Assembly: GCF_046630445.1 (NCBI RefSeq)
Contig: NC_092338.1
Span: forward strand, 340,155,001-340,219,000
Reading direction: 5' to 3'
From: Rutidosis leptorrhynchoides
Taxonomy: Eukaryota > Streptophyta > Magnoliopsida > Asterales > Asteraceae
DNA length: 64,000 nucleotides
Shown here: positions 23,636 to 36,200 of the stretch, one piece after another
Position numbering within the stretch: position 1 is the stretch's first letter
How the letters are laid out: each line of letters opens with the position of its first letter
Position numbers and translations under genes: made by a program
Notes under the pieces: model-generated
The model's input: the letters and a program-made list of their open reading frames with translations, nothing else
What the model was told of the DNA's origin: nothing
Database searches by the model: none

Positions 23636-24784
23636 TTAAGTGGGGTTAGACTTCCCCACACTTAGCTGACGACATGTGAAGTCGGTAGAATAAGTTTCAC
23701 GAATTAGAATAGTGAGCCAGTTATTTACATCTTGGGTGGTATAAAATATATCAATGGGTTTAAAGTTTAGACCCACCCGATCGTCACTACTTAATTCTTT
23801 TTTAAGTGTAGCTTTTAGTAAATGGATATGTCTCTTTTCTGGTTCTTTGTCAAATGGATCTATATACACCGACATACATATTTCTATAGGGTGGACAATT
23901 CCTAACATTTCCTTCCTTTTATTCTCGGGATCAAAGTTTTCACTTCTATTACCCAATTGGGTGAAATTCGAGGTGTCAATATCTATTACAGCTTGTAGTT
24001 CATCTTTGGTAGATGACTCGTCTATTGAGAATATTGGGTTGGAAGGTTGTGGAATGGTGAATTTCGGGATCGAAGCAAATTCTTCTTCATTAATGGTACT
24101 TATCGGTCCCACCATTTTGGTCTCTGGGGTAAAATTTTCAACGTTATCATTTTCCCAAGAGTACCAATTTGTCACCCTTACTTCTTCTTCATCCATTGAT
24201 GGATCGATGATTTCGTTGGTAGAGGCTAATGTGTCGATATGTTTTGAAATTGGTAAAGCTGAATAAAAAGTATCATCGGGATAATTGGTGATTTCGGAGC
24301 TCTCGAATTCATCAAAATTCAATGATATGAGATTTTCTTGCACAATACTCCTCAGATCAACAGGTGTGTAATCTGATAGAGTTTCAGCTTGCCGATTTAT
24401 AAACTCTCTCATTTGTTCATTTTGAGCATCGAGTTCTTCGAGTTTGATTTTCATATTGTCTAAAAGATTTTCAGACACATAATTTTCCTCGTCTTCTAGT
24501 TGTTGAGTTTGGAAATATTCTTGGGAATAATCCCAATATGAATTGTATTCTTCATAATCGTTCCATTCAGGTTCCATGGGTGCGTAATTATCCATAGGTA
24601 CGTAATAATAACATTCCCATGTTGAGTGATAATCTCCACAGATTTCACAACAAGTTATTGTTTCGTCATTCGTGATCCAAGATTGACCGAACAAATTGTC
24701 ATCAGCACCCGTTTGAGAGTATTGATTTAATTGATTTTGGATATCAAAAAGAGTTTCCATAGCCTTGTTTTCAAAATTTTCCAT
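23636..24784 (-). CDS. Element B gag-like acidic protein, 382 aa
   Basis: The only long ORF of element B, uninterrupted. Residues about 45-57 form a zinc-knuckle-like CEICGDYHSTWEC (C-x2-C-x3-H-x4-C), similar to the knuckle in Athila/Tat gag proteins. A Tyr/Glu/Trp-rich stretch follows (EPEWNDYEEYNSYWDYSQEY), then a likely coiled-coil segment (about 105-135), and the rest is acidic. It lacks the usual gag helical domain ahead of the knuckle, so it may be the C-terminal half of a gag or a derived protein. An intact frame in an otherwise enzyme-free element suggests recent origin or selection. The Athila/Tat assignment rests mainly on the PBS. Confidence 0.65.
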   Translation of the reverse strand: MENFENKAMETLFDIQNQLNQYSQTGADDNLFGQSWITNDETITCCEICGDYHSTWECYYYVPMDNYAPMEPEWNDYEEYNSYWDYSQEYFQTQQLEDEENYVSENLLDNMKIKLEELDAQNEQMREFINRQAETLSDYTPVDLRSIVQENLISLNFDEFESSEITNYPDDTFYSALPISKHIDTLASTNEIIDPSMDEEEVRVTNWYSWENDNVENFTPETKMVGPISTINEEEFASIPKFTIPQPSNPIFSIDESSTKDELQAVIDIDTSNFTQLGNRSENFDPENKRKEMLGIVHPIEICMSVYIDPFDKEPEKRHIHLLKATLKKELSSDDRVGLNFKPIDIFYTTQDVNNWLTILIRETYSTDFTCRQLSVGKSNPT

Positions 24785-26075
24785 TTTATTGCGATGGTCA
24801 AATTTTAGCTACAATGTGGTGCATTTACTAATTATCCTATTAGTTATAAAACTAAAAATTATATAAGTTATCAAATTAATAGACTTTTCTGATTTTGCAC
24901 ACGTTTCGAATAGCCAATAGATGCAGCAGGGAGCCAGAACCCTTTAAATCGGAAGCTCACAACTCAGCCACTAACAAATCCAACTATTACTACGAACCAG
25001 AAAATTTGGATGTCTATCAATTTAACCGCTTAAAATAATTTTTCGTTTTTGAAATTCTAGAGAAGAAATAGAAAATTCTATGTCCTAAAAACTAGATCGT
25101 CGAGAAATTAGAAAGAAAAAGAAGCGCGTCGAAAAACGTCGAAAAATAAAAGTTTGAAAAATAATAGGCGTCGAAAAATAAAAATAAGAAAGTAGCGCGT
25201 CGAAACTTAAAAAGGAACTAAAAACTTAAAAATTAAAAGTTGCGCCTAAAAATATTAAAGCTTACAAGTAAAACTATATCCCAAATGGCAATATCTTAAA
25301 AAAGTACTAAAATATAAAAATGGCGTCGCAAAATTCTAAAGCACCTAGATCTTAGTCTAAAGAAAAAGTACTTAAGAGATTTTACGGCAAAGCCTAAAAA
25401 TCTAGAAGTAAAAATAACTAAGGCAAAAACTATAATTAAAACTAAGTACGAGCGAAAAATACAAATATTACGCTAAACCGATTAAAAAGGTACAAAATAT
25501 AAAAATAAAACTAAAGTTTATGAAAATACAATTTTTATAAAAATATTATTTTTATATTATTTATTTTATAAAAGTATTAATTTTATATTTTATAAAACTA
25601 ATTAAACTTAAAAATACAAATTAAATAAATAACTAAATTAAATATTTAACTAATCTAACCTAATTAGGGTTATAAAATTAATAATTATTATTAATTTAAA
25701 CCCTAAACTGTCGGCTGAGGTTACCAGGCCTGTCAAGTCAAGCAATGCGATCGCATGGTTTGATAGTTAAAATCTCATGCGATCGCATGAGGTAGGGTTT
25801 CGGGCCAGGAGCTGGGCTGCTACAGTGTTCAGGCCCGAGAGTTTTTATTTAATTTTTTTTTTGCTGTTTTCTAATTTTCTGTTTTTAAATAAAACTTATA
25901 TTTTTATAAACTAAAATAAAAATAAAGGAACTTTATAAAACTTTTAACAAACTCTTAAAAATATATAAATTTTTGTTTTTCTTTTTATATTTTTATATTT
26001 TTGGTTTTTTTTTTATTGTTTTTCTAAAAATGATATACAAATATATTTATAAAATATAGTGTTTCGCCGGATCCC
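24785..26075 (-). other. Element B leader between PBS and gag-like ORF
   Basis: A long AT-rich untranslated leader. Around 25120-25210 a GCGTCGAAAAAT motif recurs several times. Two palindromes (ATGCGATCGCAT at 25745-25756 and CTCATGCGATCGCATGAG at 25774-25791) repeat the pair found in both LTRs. No ORF. Confidence 0.6.
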
Positions 26076-26093
26076 CGGCAGTGGCGCCAAAAA
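26076..26093 (-). other. Primer-binding site of element B
   Basis: On the minus strand TTTTTGGCGCCACTGCCGGG lies two bases from the 5' LTR end. TGGCGCC...TGCCGGGG is the PBS form typical of plant Athila/Tat-type gypsy elements and differs from the Met-tRNA sites of the other elements here. Confidence 0.8.
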
Positions 26094-26095
26094 CT

Positions 26096-27431
26096 TGATA
26101 GTTATGCGAGGTGTATATAAAATAGCTTATAAATTTTAGCAGGAAAATACTATTAAATAGGATACAATTTTACACAAGATATTTATTTATTTACAGATGT
26201 GATATACCTAAACCTTGCTACAACACTATAGGCAGTGTACCTAATCGTAGAGTAGTATAGTTTTTAGTAAGTCCGGTTCGTTCCACAGAGAGATGGCTTA
26301 TTTCACACTATATTTTAAATAACTATATTTGTACAAAATATATATAATAATATATAATAATATATAATAATATATAAAAAGGGGGTTTACCATTTAATGA
26401 CCGGTTTGTCGATTTTAAAACTTTAGTCGCAGTTAAAACCTAATGTAAAATATTAAAAATAAATACAACTTAATTTAAAACGTAAAGTAAATAACGATAA
26501 TGAAATTGCGATAAATAAAAGTGCGATGAAATAAAATACAATAATTAAAAGTGCAATTAAATACAATGACAATAAATAAAAGTGCGATAATTAAAAGTGC
26601 AATTAAATATGAAATAAAAGAATTATGCTTATTTAAACTTCCGTAATCATGATGTTTGACGTGTTGATTTTAGTTTTATGCCCATGGGTTAATTGTCCTT
26701 TGTCCTGGATTATTTAATATGTCTGTCTAGTTTTTTTCCATAACAGTCCATCAGTCATAAATATAAAGTGCGAGTATTCTCGTCAAATTATCCTTATACC
26801 CGAAGTTAAATATTCTAACTAATTGGGGACTAAAACTGTAACACGGTTTTAATACTTTGTTTAATAATTACACCAGGATATCGACTGCGTGTAACCCAAG
26901 GTTTTAATACTTTGTTATCAATTATGCCAAGTGTCCTTGTACATAATTTTACCCCTGTTTTAATAATTCCATAGACTATTAATCCATTTCCGTATCCGGT
27001 TAAATGAACGATTATTCGTACATATAAATATCCCGCCCATCGTGTCCGATCGAGTGTATATGGTTATTTATAGGGACATCCAATTGTAATCTTTATATTA
27101 AAATTAACAAACTATCATTTAGTTAAACAAATATAAAGCCCATTAATAGCCCATAGTCTAATTTCCACAAATGTCGTTCTTTTGTCCAAACCCCAATTAT
27201 GGTACAAAGCCCAATTACCCATTTTTAGTAATTATTTTTAGTCCAACATCATGATTACTTCGTCTTAAATAAGCATAATAATAACTTAAGTATGAGACAT
27301 TAATTTAAAAAGAAGAACATAGCTTACATTGATTATTTATCGCGTAGTGTTACACGGACAGAGCTCCGACTTTAAAACCAGTAAAATAACCTTTGCATAA
27401 CCCAAAACTAATCTAATATAAAACTACACTA

Positions 27432-27509
<78 letters not shown>

Positions 27510-28108
27510 ACAGAGGAGTATATATGTATATGTGTTAAAGAATCGAGCAGAAAGGCTGGCTATTTAAAGATGTGGTCTGATCCTGAGGCTCATGCGATCG
27601 CATGAGTTCTCAGTGTTAATCTCATGCGATCGCATGGCCAGTCTGGCCATGCCCAATTACTTTGTTTGCTAGCTTGTCGACGTTATATTTAATTATATAA
27701 TATAATATATATAATTTTATATAATTATATATATATTATATTATATTCTTGTACATAGTAGACTCATAATTTTTGGTCCGTTGCGTCGGGCGTTGATAGT
27801 TGGCTCAGGTCCCGGTTCCAGATTTTCGAACGTCCTTTCGTATAATTTAATATCTTGTACTTTGCGTTCCGCAACTTGTACTTTTGTCATTTTTAGACGT
27901 TTCTCATCAATAAATTGAACCACTTGGATTGTATCTTGTACATTTGAGCTTTTTGGTCATTTGCGTCTTCAAATCGTCGTTTTCGCCTTTTGTCTTCGCA
28001 CTTATTTAGTATAAACGATTACAACTTAAAATAGGACAATTACAACTAAATAATTTACATATTGGGAGGATATTGCTACTAAATATATGTTCATTTGGAG
28101 CACTATCA
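26096..28108 (-). repeat. Element B 5' LTR (right copy)
   Basis: 2,013 bp partner of 6671-8660, ending at the CACAC duplication. It carries the same palindrome pair (27589-27606 and 27623-27636) and TA microsatellite. Confidence 0.88.
27434..27506. repeat. (TA)n microsatellite in the right LTR of B
   Basis: About 73 bp of TA, slightly longer than the left-LTR equivalent. Confidence 0.9.
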
Positions 28109-28113
28109 CACAC

Positions 28114-28817
28114 CAATACGTAGAGGAGATCGAGAATTACACTTTTCGTGTTCAAGACTTGAGCAAAAATTGAAAATTAATGGTGATTGCTTGGTGGGGG
28201 TGTGTCGACGTGAAAGGTAGCCAGGGAGGGAGAAAGTGTCGACTGAAAATAGGGTTTGGGAAAATATATGAGCAGTCTAGGTACACTAGTCCATATATAG
28301 TTAGGCCAAATACCACTAATTGCCATTAAGTCCCTCAATTAAACCAACAATTAACAAAATAAGGGGGAAGGGGGTGGGGGTCGGCCGAACATGGCCAAAT
28401 GGGGTATCCTCGGGCTCGTGTTTTGCAATTCCTTGTGTTCGTGGCCCATTTCAAGTGCCGTTTAGTCGTACCAAAGGCCCGGAACGCTAAACCGATCGTA
28501 AAACGCAACCAAACATTAATTTATTAAAAACCCAATAAATTAATTATTTTAAATAAGTTAACAATTAATAAATTAATTATTAAAATAAACCCGAGCGTTT
28601 CGTTGCTCAAAAAGCAGTTATCAAAATCGTATCGTTTTTATCGCATTTCATTATCCGAAATATTTATTTGAATTAATATCGACCCATATTAATTATTGTA
28701 ACCCTCCAAAGATCAAATATGAATTTATTACACGTAAACGCACAAAAGTTAAATAATCGCCGTTAAGTAAACTAACGGAAGTTTAACGGAAGTAACGGAA
28801 AAAGCAGGGTTGTTACA
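28114..28817 (-). repeat. Element C 5' LTR, outer part
   Basis: Continuation of the C LTR interrupted at 6670. It ends in GGGTTGTTACA, the inverse of a TGTAACAACCC LTR start, and then joins directly to copia D coding sequence. It holds no ORF. Confidence 0.78.
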
Positions 28818-30019
28818 CCATCAAGCTCTCCTCACCTCCCGTTCGACGTGGCATCAACGTCTCGGGCATCCCAGGAATGATGTTTTGCGTAGACTTGTTT
28901 CTAATAAAGATATTATTTGTAATAAAAGTGTGTCTCCCGTGTTTTGTCATGCTTATCAGCTTGGCAAACATGTACGACTCCCCTTTTCTGTTTCTAGTTC
29001 TAATGTTAATTCTGTTTTTGACATTATTCATTCCGACTTATTCATTCCGACTTATGGACGTCTCGTGTTGCTAGTTTTAGTGGTTTAAAATATTACATTA
29101 TATTCCTAGATCATTTTTCTCACTATGTTTGGGTTTTTTCTCTACGCCGTAAATCTGATGCACTTAATACATTTATACAATTTCGCTCCTTTGTAAAAAC
29201 ACAATTTAAACAAGAAATAAAAACGTTTCAATGTGATCACGGTGGTGAATTTGATAACACCGCATTCCACCAGCTTCTCCAATCTAATGGCATTCAAATC
29301 CGATTCTCGTGTCCTCAAACTTCTCAACAAAATGGGAAGTCCGAACGCATGCTTCGCACCATCAACAACCTAATTCGCACTCTCCTTTTTCAAGCTCATC
29401 TTCCATCCACTTACTGAGTAGAAACTCTTCACATGGCCACTTATCTTCTTAACATTCTCCCATCTTCCGCTATTAATCACGATATTCCTCACACCCGTCT
29501 CTACAAACAAAAACCTAACTATTCAACTTTTCGCGTCTTCGGATGCCTTTGCTATCCCCACCTTAACACCACAAAGAAACTCGCTCCTCGCTCTACTCCC
29601 TGCATATTTCTTGGGTATCCCTCTAATCACCGAGGTTACCGTTGCCTAAACCTGACAACCAACAAAATTATCTTATCTCGTCACGTCACATTCGATGAGA
29701 CCTCCTCCCCGTTCGGTTCCATGACACCGAATCAGTCGCCTTCTTACGATTTTCTGGACCCTCTGCCAAATCTCTTCTCTCGTTCGTTTCATCTTTCTAC
29801 TCCCGCTACTACTGATCCCCCTACGACCACTTCTCCTCCTAGTGAGAGTACCACCACTACTACTATACCAACAACTACTTCTCAATCCACTCATCCTCAT
29901 AAGCCTACGGAGACATAGTCTCCTCCTGCTGAGACTACCACCACTACTACTATACCACCCACTACTTCCCAATCCACTCATCCTTATACGCCTACGGAGA
30001 CACAGTCTCCTCCTACTGA
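28818..30019 (+). pseudogene. Copia D GAG-pre-integrase and integrase
   Basis: It begins in the GAG-pre-integrase domain (WHQRLGHP at about 28852), then a zinc-binding segment with one Cys changed to Tyr (CHAYQLGKH). The integrase core has the second Asp in CDHGGEFDN and the Glu in NGKSERM. The frame then runs YLLNILPSS, FGCLCYPHL and FLGYPSNHRGYRCL. A 14-bp direct duplication (TTATTCATTCCGAC, about 29026-29053) shifts the frame, Trp is TGA near 29418, and a TAG occurs near 29917. The Pro/Thr/Ser-rich linker before RT is an 87-bp tandem repeat. No longer functional. Confidence 0.87.
29844..30019 (+). repeat. 87-bp coding minisatellite in the copia D integrase-RT linker
   Basis: Two full copies (29844-29930 and 29931-30017) of an 87-bp unit encoding a 29-residue Thr/Pro/Ser-rich block; a third begins at 30018 and continues after element E at 43286. 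The unit is a multiple of three, so it kept the frame. Confidence 0.75.
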
Positions 30020-33000
30020 TGAAATGTCCCGTTCTTATTGATTAAAAACGTTCCATATTAATTGATTTCGTTGCGAGGTTTTGACCTCTATATAAGACGT
30101 TTTTCAAAGACTGCATTAATTTTTAAAACAAACCATAACCTTTATTTCATAAATAAAGGTTTAAAAAGCTTTACGTAGATTATCAAATAATGATAATCTA
30201 AAATATCCTGTTTACACACGACCATTACATAATGGTTTACAATACAAATATGTTACATCGACATCAGTTTCTTGAATGCAGTTTTTACACAATATCATAC
30301 AAACATGGACTCCAAATCTTATCCTTATTTTAGTATGCAACAGCGGAAGCTCTTAGTATTCACCTGAGAATAAACATGCTTTAAACGTCAACAAAAATGT
30401 TGGTGAGTTATAGGTTTAACCTATATATATCAAATCGTAACAATAGACCACAAGATTTCATATTTCAATACACATTCCATACATAGAGATAAAAATCATT
30501 CATATGGTGAACACCTGGTAACCGACATTAACAAGATGCATATATAAGAATATCCCCATCATTCCGGGACACCCTTCGGATATGATATAAATTTTGAAGT
30601 ACTAAAGCATCCGGCACTTTGGATGGGGTTTGTTAGGCCCAATAGATCTATCTTTAGGATTTGCGTCAATTAGGGTGTCTGTTCCCTAATTCTTAGATTA
30701 CCAGACTTATTAAAAAAGGGGCATATTCGATTTCGATAATTCAACCATAGAATGTAGTTTCACGTACTTGTGTCTATTTTGTAAATCATTTATAAAACCT
30801 GCATGTATTCTCATCCCAAAAATATTAGCTTTTAAAAGTGGGACTATAACTCACTTTCACATATTTTTACTTCGTCGGGAAGTAAGACTTGGCCACTGGT
30901 TGATTCACGAACCTATAACAATATATACATATATATCAAAGTATGTTCAAAATATATTTACAACACTTTTAATATATTTTGATGTTTTAAGTTTATTAAG
31001 TCAGCTGTCCTCGTTAGTAACCTATAACTAGTTGTCCACAGTTAGATGTACAGAAATAAATCAATAAATATTATCTTGAATCAATCCACGACCCCGTGTA
31101 TACGTATCTCAGTATTGATCACAACTCAAACTATATATATTTTGGAATCAACCTCAACCCTGTATAGCTAACTCCAACATTCACATATAGAGTGTCTATG
31201 GTTGTTCCGAAATATATATAGATGTGTCGCCATGATAGGTAGAAACATTGTATACGTGTCTATGGTATCTCAAGATTACATAATATACAATACAAGTTGA
31301 TTAAGTTATGGTTGGAATAGATTTGTTACCAATTTTCACGTAGCTAAAATGAGAAAAATTATCCAATCTTGTTTTACCCATAACTTCTTCATTTTAAATC
31401 CGTTTTGAGTGAATCAAATTGCTATGGTTTCATATTGAACTCTATTTTATGAATCTAAATAGAAAAAGTATAGGTTTATAGTCGGAAAAATAAGTTACAA
31501 GTCGTGTTTTATGGTGTTTTTCGTGTTTCCAGGTTTTAAATCATTAAGTTAGCATATCACATAGATATAGAACATGTGTTTAGTTGATTTTAAAAGTCAA
31601 GTTAGAAGGATTAACTTTTATTTGCGAATAAGTTTAGAATTAACTAAACTATGTTCTAGTGATTACAAGTTTAAACCTTCGAATAAGATAGCTTTATATG
31701 TATGAATCGAATGATGTTATGAACATCATTACTACCTCAAGTTCCTTGGATAAACCTACTGGAAATGATAAAAATAGATCTAGCTTAAAAGTATCCTTGG
31801 ATGGCTTGAAAGTTCTTGAAGCAGAATCATGACACGAAAACAATTTCAAGTAAGATTTCCACTCGAAATAAGATTGTTATAGTTATAGAAATTGAATTAA
31901 AGTTTGAATATGATTATTACCTTGTATTAGAAAGATAACCTACTGTAAGTAACAAAGGTTTCTTGATCTTGGATGATTATTTGGAATGGATTTAGAAAAC
32001 TTGGAAGTAAACTTGCAATCTTGGAAGTATTCTTGATTTTATGAAACTAGAACTTTTGGAATTTATGAAGAACACTTGGAACTTGAAGATAGAACTTGAG
32101 AGAGATCAATTAGATGAAGAAAATTGAAGAATGAAAGTGTTTGTAGGTGTTTTTGGTCGTTAGTGTATGGATTAGATATAAAGGATATGTAATTTTGTTT
32201 TCATGTAAATAAGTCATGAATGATTACTCATATTTTTGTAATTTTATGAGATATTTCATGCTAGTTGCCAAATGATGGCTCCCACATGTGTTAGGTGACT
32301 CACATGGGCTGCTAAGAGCTGATCATTGGAGTGTATATACCAATAGTACATACATCTAAAAGTTGTGTATTGTACGAGTACGAATACGGGTGCATACGAG
32401 TAGAATTGTTGATGAAACTGAACGAGGATGTAATTGTAAGCATTTTTGTTAAGTAGAAGTATTTTGATAAGTGTCTTGAAGTCTTTCAAAAGTGTATAAA
32501 TACATATTAAAACACACATGTATATACATTTTAACTGAGTCGTTAAGTCATCGTTGGTCGTTACATGTAAACGTTGTTTTGAAACCTTTAGGTTAACGAT
32601 CTTGTTGAATGTTGTTAACCCATTGTTTATTATAACAAATGAGATGTTAAATTGTTATATTATCATGATATTATGATATATAATATATCTTAGTATGATA
32701 TATATACAGTTAAATGTCGTTACAACGATAATCGTTACATATATGTCTCGTTTCGAAATCATTAAGTTAGTAGTCTTATTTTTACATATGTATTTCATTG
32801 TTAATACACTTAACAATATATTTAATTATCATTTAACATAATTAACCAAGTATATCAATATCTTAATATGATTCATATGTACCTAGTAAGACGTTGTTAT
32901 AACGATAATCGTTATATATATCGTTTTCGAGTTTCTTAAATTAATAGTCTCATTTTTATGTATATAACTCATTGTTAAAATACCTAATGAGATACATACT

Positions 33001-33238
33001 TATAATAAAATCATGTTAACTATATATATAACCATATATATGTCATCGTATAGTTTTTACAAGTTTTAACGTTCGTGAATCACCGATCAACTTGGGTGGT
33101 CAATTGTCTATATGAAACCTATTTCAATTAATCAAGTCTTAACAAGTTTGATTGCTTAACATGTTGGAAACACTTAATCATGTAAATAACAATTTCATTT
33201 AATATATATATAAACATGGAAAAGTTCGGGTCACTACA
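30020..33238 (-). repeat. Element E 3' LTR (left copy, internally deleted)
   Basis: 3,219 bp, 222 bp shorter than its partner. The missing block corresponds to about 41330-41555 of the other LTR; the junction near 31505 has a short shared GTTTT, suggesting deletion at microhomology. The stem-loop motif is at 30387-30405. Confidence 0.9.
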
Positions 33239-33273
33239 GTACCTGCCCGTTAAATAAATTTCGTCCCGAAATT

Positions 33274-36200
33274 TTAAGCAGTTGGAGGTGTTGACGTATC
33301 TTCTGGAAATAAATGCGGGTATTTCTTCTTCATCTGATCTTCTCATTCCCAGGTGAACTCGGGTCCTCTACGAGCATTCCATCGAACCTTAACAATTGGT
33401 ATCTTGTTTTGCTTAAGTCTTTTAACCTCACGATCCATTATTTCGACGGGTTCTTCGATGAATTGAAGTTTTTCGTTGATTTGGATTTCATCTAATGGAA
33501 TAGTGAGATCTTCTTTAGCAAAACATTTCTTCAAATTTGAGACGTGGAAAGTGTTATGTACAGCCGCGAGTTGTTGAGGTAACTCAAGTCGGTAAGCTAC
33601 TGGTCCGACACGATCAATAATCTTGAATGGTCCAATATACCTTGGATTTAATTTCCCTCGTTTACCAAATCGAACAACGCCTTTTCAAGGTGCAACTTTA
33701 AGCATGACCATCTCTCCAATTTCAAATTCTATATCCTTTCTTTTAATGTCAGCGTAGCTCTTTTGTCGACTTTGGGCGGTTTTCAACCGTTGTTGAATTT
33801 GGATGATCTTCTCGGTAGTTTCTTGTATTATCTCCGGACCCGTAATCTGTCTATCCCCCACTTCACTCCAACAAATCGGAGACCTGCACTTTCTACCATA
33901 AAGTGCTTCAAACGGCGCCATCTCAATGCTTGAATGGTAGCTGTTGTTGTAGAAAAATTCTGCTAACGGTAGATGTCGATCCCAACTGTTTATGAAATCA
34001 ATAACACATGCTCGTAGCATGTCTTCAAGCGTTTGTATCGTCCTTTCGCTCTGCCCATCAGTTTGTGGATGATAGGCAGTACTCATGTCTAGACAAGTTC
34101 CTAATGCTTGCTGTAATGTCTGCCAGAATCTTGAAATAAATCTACCATCCCTATCAGAGATAATAGAGATTGGTATTCCATGTCTGGAGACGACTTCCTT
34201 CAAATACAGTCGTGCTAACTTCTCCATCTTGTCATCTTCTCTTATTGGCAGGAAGTGTGCTGATTTGGTGAGACGATCAACTATTACCCAAATAGTATCA
34301 AAACCACTTGCAGTCCTTGGCAATTTAGTGATGAAATCCATGATAATGTTTTCCCATTTCCATTCTGGGATTTCGGGTTGTTGAAGTAGACCTGATGGTT
34401 TCTGATGCTCAGCTTTGACCTTAGAACACGTCAAACATTCTCCTACGTATTTAGCAACATCGGCTTTCATACCCGGCCACCAAAAATGTTTCTTGAGATT
34501 CTTGTACATCTTTCCCGTTCCAGGATGTATTGAGTATCTGGTTTTATGAGCTTCTCTAAGTACCATTTCTCTCATATCTCCAAATTTTGGTACCCAAATC
34601 CTTTCAGCCCTATACCGGGTTCCGTCTTCTCGAATATTAAGATGCTTCTCCGATCCTTTGGGTATTTCATCCTTTAAATTTCCCTCTTTTAAAACTCCTT
34701 GTTGCGCCTCCTTTATTTGAGTAGTAAGGTTATTGTGAATCATTATATTCATAGATTTTACTCGAATGGGTTCTCTGTCCTTCCGGCTCAAGGCGTCGGC
34801 TACCACATTTGCCTTCCCGGGGTGGTAACGAATTTCAAAGTCGTAATCATTCAACAATTCAATCCACCTACGCTGCCTCATATTCAGTTGTTTCTGATTA
34901 AATATGTGTTGAAGACTTTTGTGGTCGGTATATATAATACTTTTGATCCCATATAAGTAGTGCCTCCAAGTCTTTAATGCAAAAACAACCGCGCCTAATT
35001 CCAAATCATGCGTCGTATAATTTTGCTCGTGAATCTTCAATTATCTAGACGCATAAGCAATCACCTTCGTCCGTTGCATTAATACACAACCGAGACCTTG
35101 CTTTGATGCATCACAATAAATCACAAAATCATCATTCCCTTCAAGCAATGACAATATAGGTGCCGTAGTTAGCTTTTTCTTCAATAATTGAAACGCCTTC
35201 TCTTGTTCATCCTTCCATTCAAATTTCTTCCCTTTATGCGTTAAAGCAGTCAAGTGTTTTGCTATTTTGGAGAAATCTTGGATGAATCTTCTGTAGTAAC
35301 CAGCCAATCCTAAAAATTGACGTATATGCTTGGGAGTTTTTGGGGTTTCCCACTTTTCAACGGTTTCGATCTTTGCCGGGTCCACCTGGATACCTTCTTT
35401 GTTCACTATGTGACCGAGGAATTGAACTTCTTCCAACCAAAATGCACACTTTGAAAACTTAGCGTACAGTTTTTCTTTCCTCAATACTTCTAGCACTTTT
35501 CTCAAATGTTCTTCGTGCTCTTGATCATTCTTTGAGTAAATAAGTATGTCATCGATGAAAACAATGACAAACTTGTCAAGATATGACCCACACACTCGGT
35601 TCATAAGGTCCATGAACACAGCTGGTGCGTTAGTCAATCCAAACGGCATAACCATAAACTCGTAATGACCATAACGCATCCTAAAAGCAGTTTTTGGAAT
35701 ATCATCCTCCTTTACTCGCATTTGATGATATCCAGAACGTAAATCGATCTTCGAATAAACCGACGAGCCTTGTAGTTGATCAAATAAGTCGTCAATTCTC
35801 GGCAGTGGATAACGGTTTTTGATGGTAAGTTTGTTCAACTCTCTGTAGTCAATACACAACCTAAATGTACCATCCTTCTTCTTGACAAACAAAACAGGAG
35901 CTCCCCATGGTGATGTGCTTGGTCGAATGAAACCACGTTCTAATAGTTCTTGCAGTTGGCTTTGCAGTTCTTTCATCTCGCTGGGTGCGAGTCTATAAGG
36001 AGCACGAGCTATTGGTGCAGCTCCTGGTATAAGATCTATTTGAAATTCAACAGATCGATGTGGAGGTAGTCCCGGTAATTCTTTCGGAAATACATCGGGA
36101 AATTCTTTTGCGACGGGAACATCATTGATGCTCTTTTCTTCAGTTTGTACTTTCTCGACGTGTGCTAGAACATCATAGCAACCTTTTATTATTAGTTTTT

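Larger units (their letters stand above)
6671..28108 (-). mobile_element. Element B: non-autonomous Athila/Tat-like LTR retrotransposon, split by element A
   Basis: Two direct LTRs (6671-8660 and 26096-28108) start with TGATAGTTATGCGAGG and end with GGAGCACTATCA. They are flanked by a perfect 5-bp duplication CACAC (6666-6670 and 28109-28113). The PBS next to the right LTR reads TTTTTGGCGCCACTGCCGGGG on the minus strand, the type used by plant Athila/Tat elements, so the 5' end is on the right. Without element A the internal region is only about 4.3 kb. It holds one gag-like ORF and no protease, RT, RNase H or integrase, so movement would need enzymes from another element. Confidence 0.88.
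1..28817 (-). mobile_element. Element C: Tekay-like Ty3/gypsy chromovirus, 5' portion, split by element B
   Basis: A minus-strand LTR retrotransposon whose 3' end lies before position 1. Reading leftwards from its 5' end there is a 5' LTR (28817-28114, then 6670-4523), a Met-tRNA primer-binding site, a decayed leader and gag region, then protease, reverse transcriptase, RNase H and integrase in the Ty3/gypsy order. Element B (6671-28108) sits inside the 5' LTR. The 5' LTR outer end reads TGTAACAACCC on the minus strand; its inner end should be ...CA but is mutated (plus strand TATAACACCCC). The next bases, CCATC at 28818, should be one copy of the target duplication. Lineage is inferred from close similarity of its RT and chromodomain region to element A. 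Confidence 0.85.

Noticed and set aside
29673..29981. Reverse-strand Ser/Arg-rich ORF
   Set aside because: A shadow of the copia Thr/Pro linker minisatellite.
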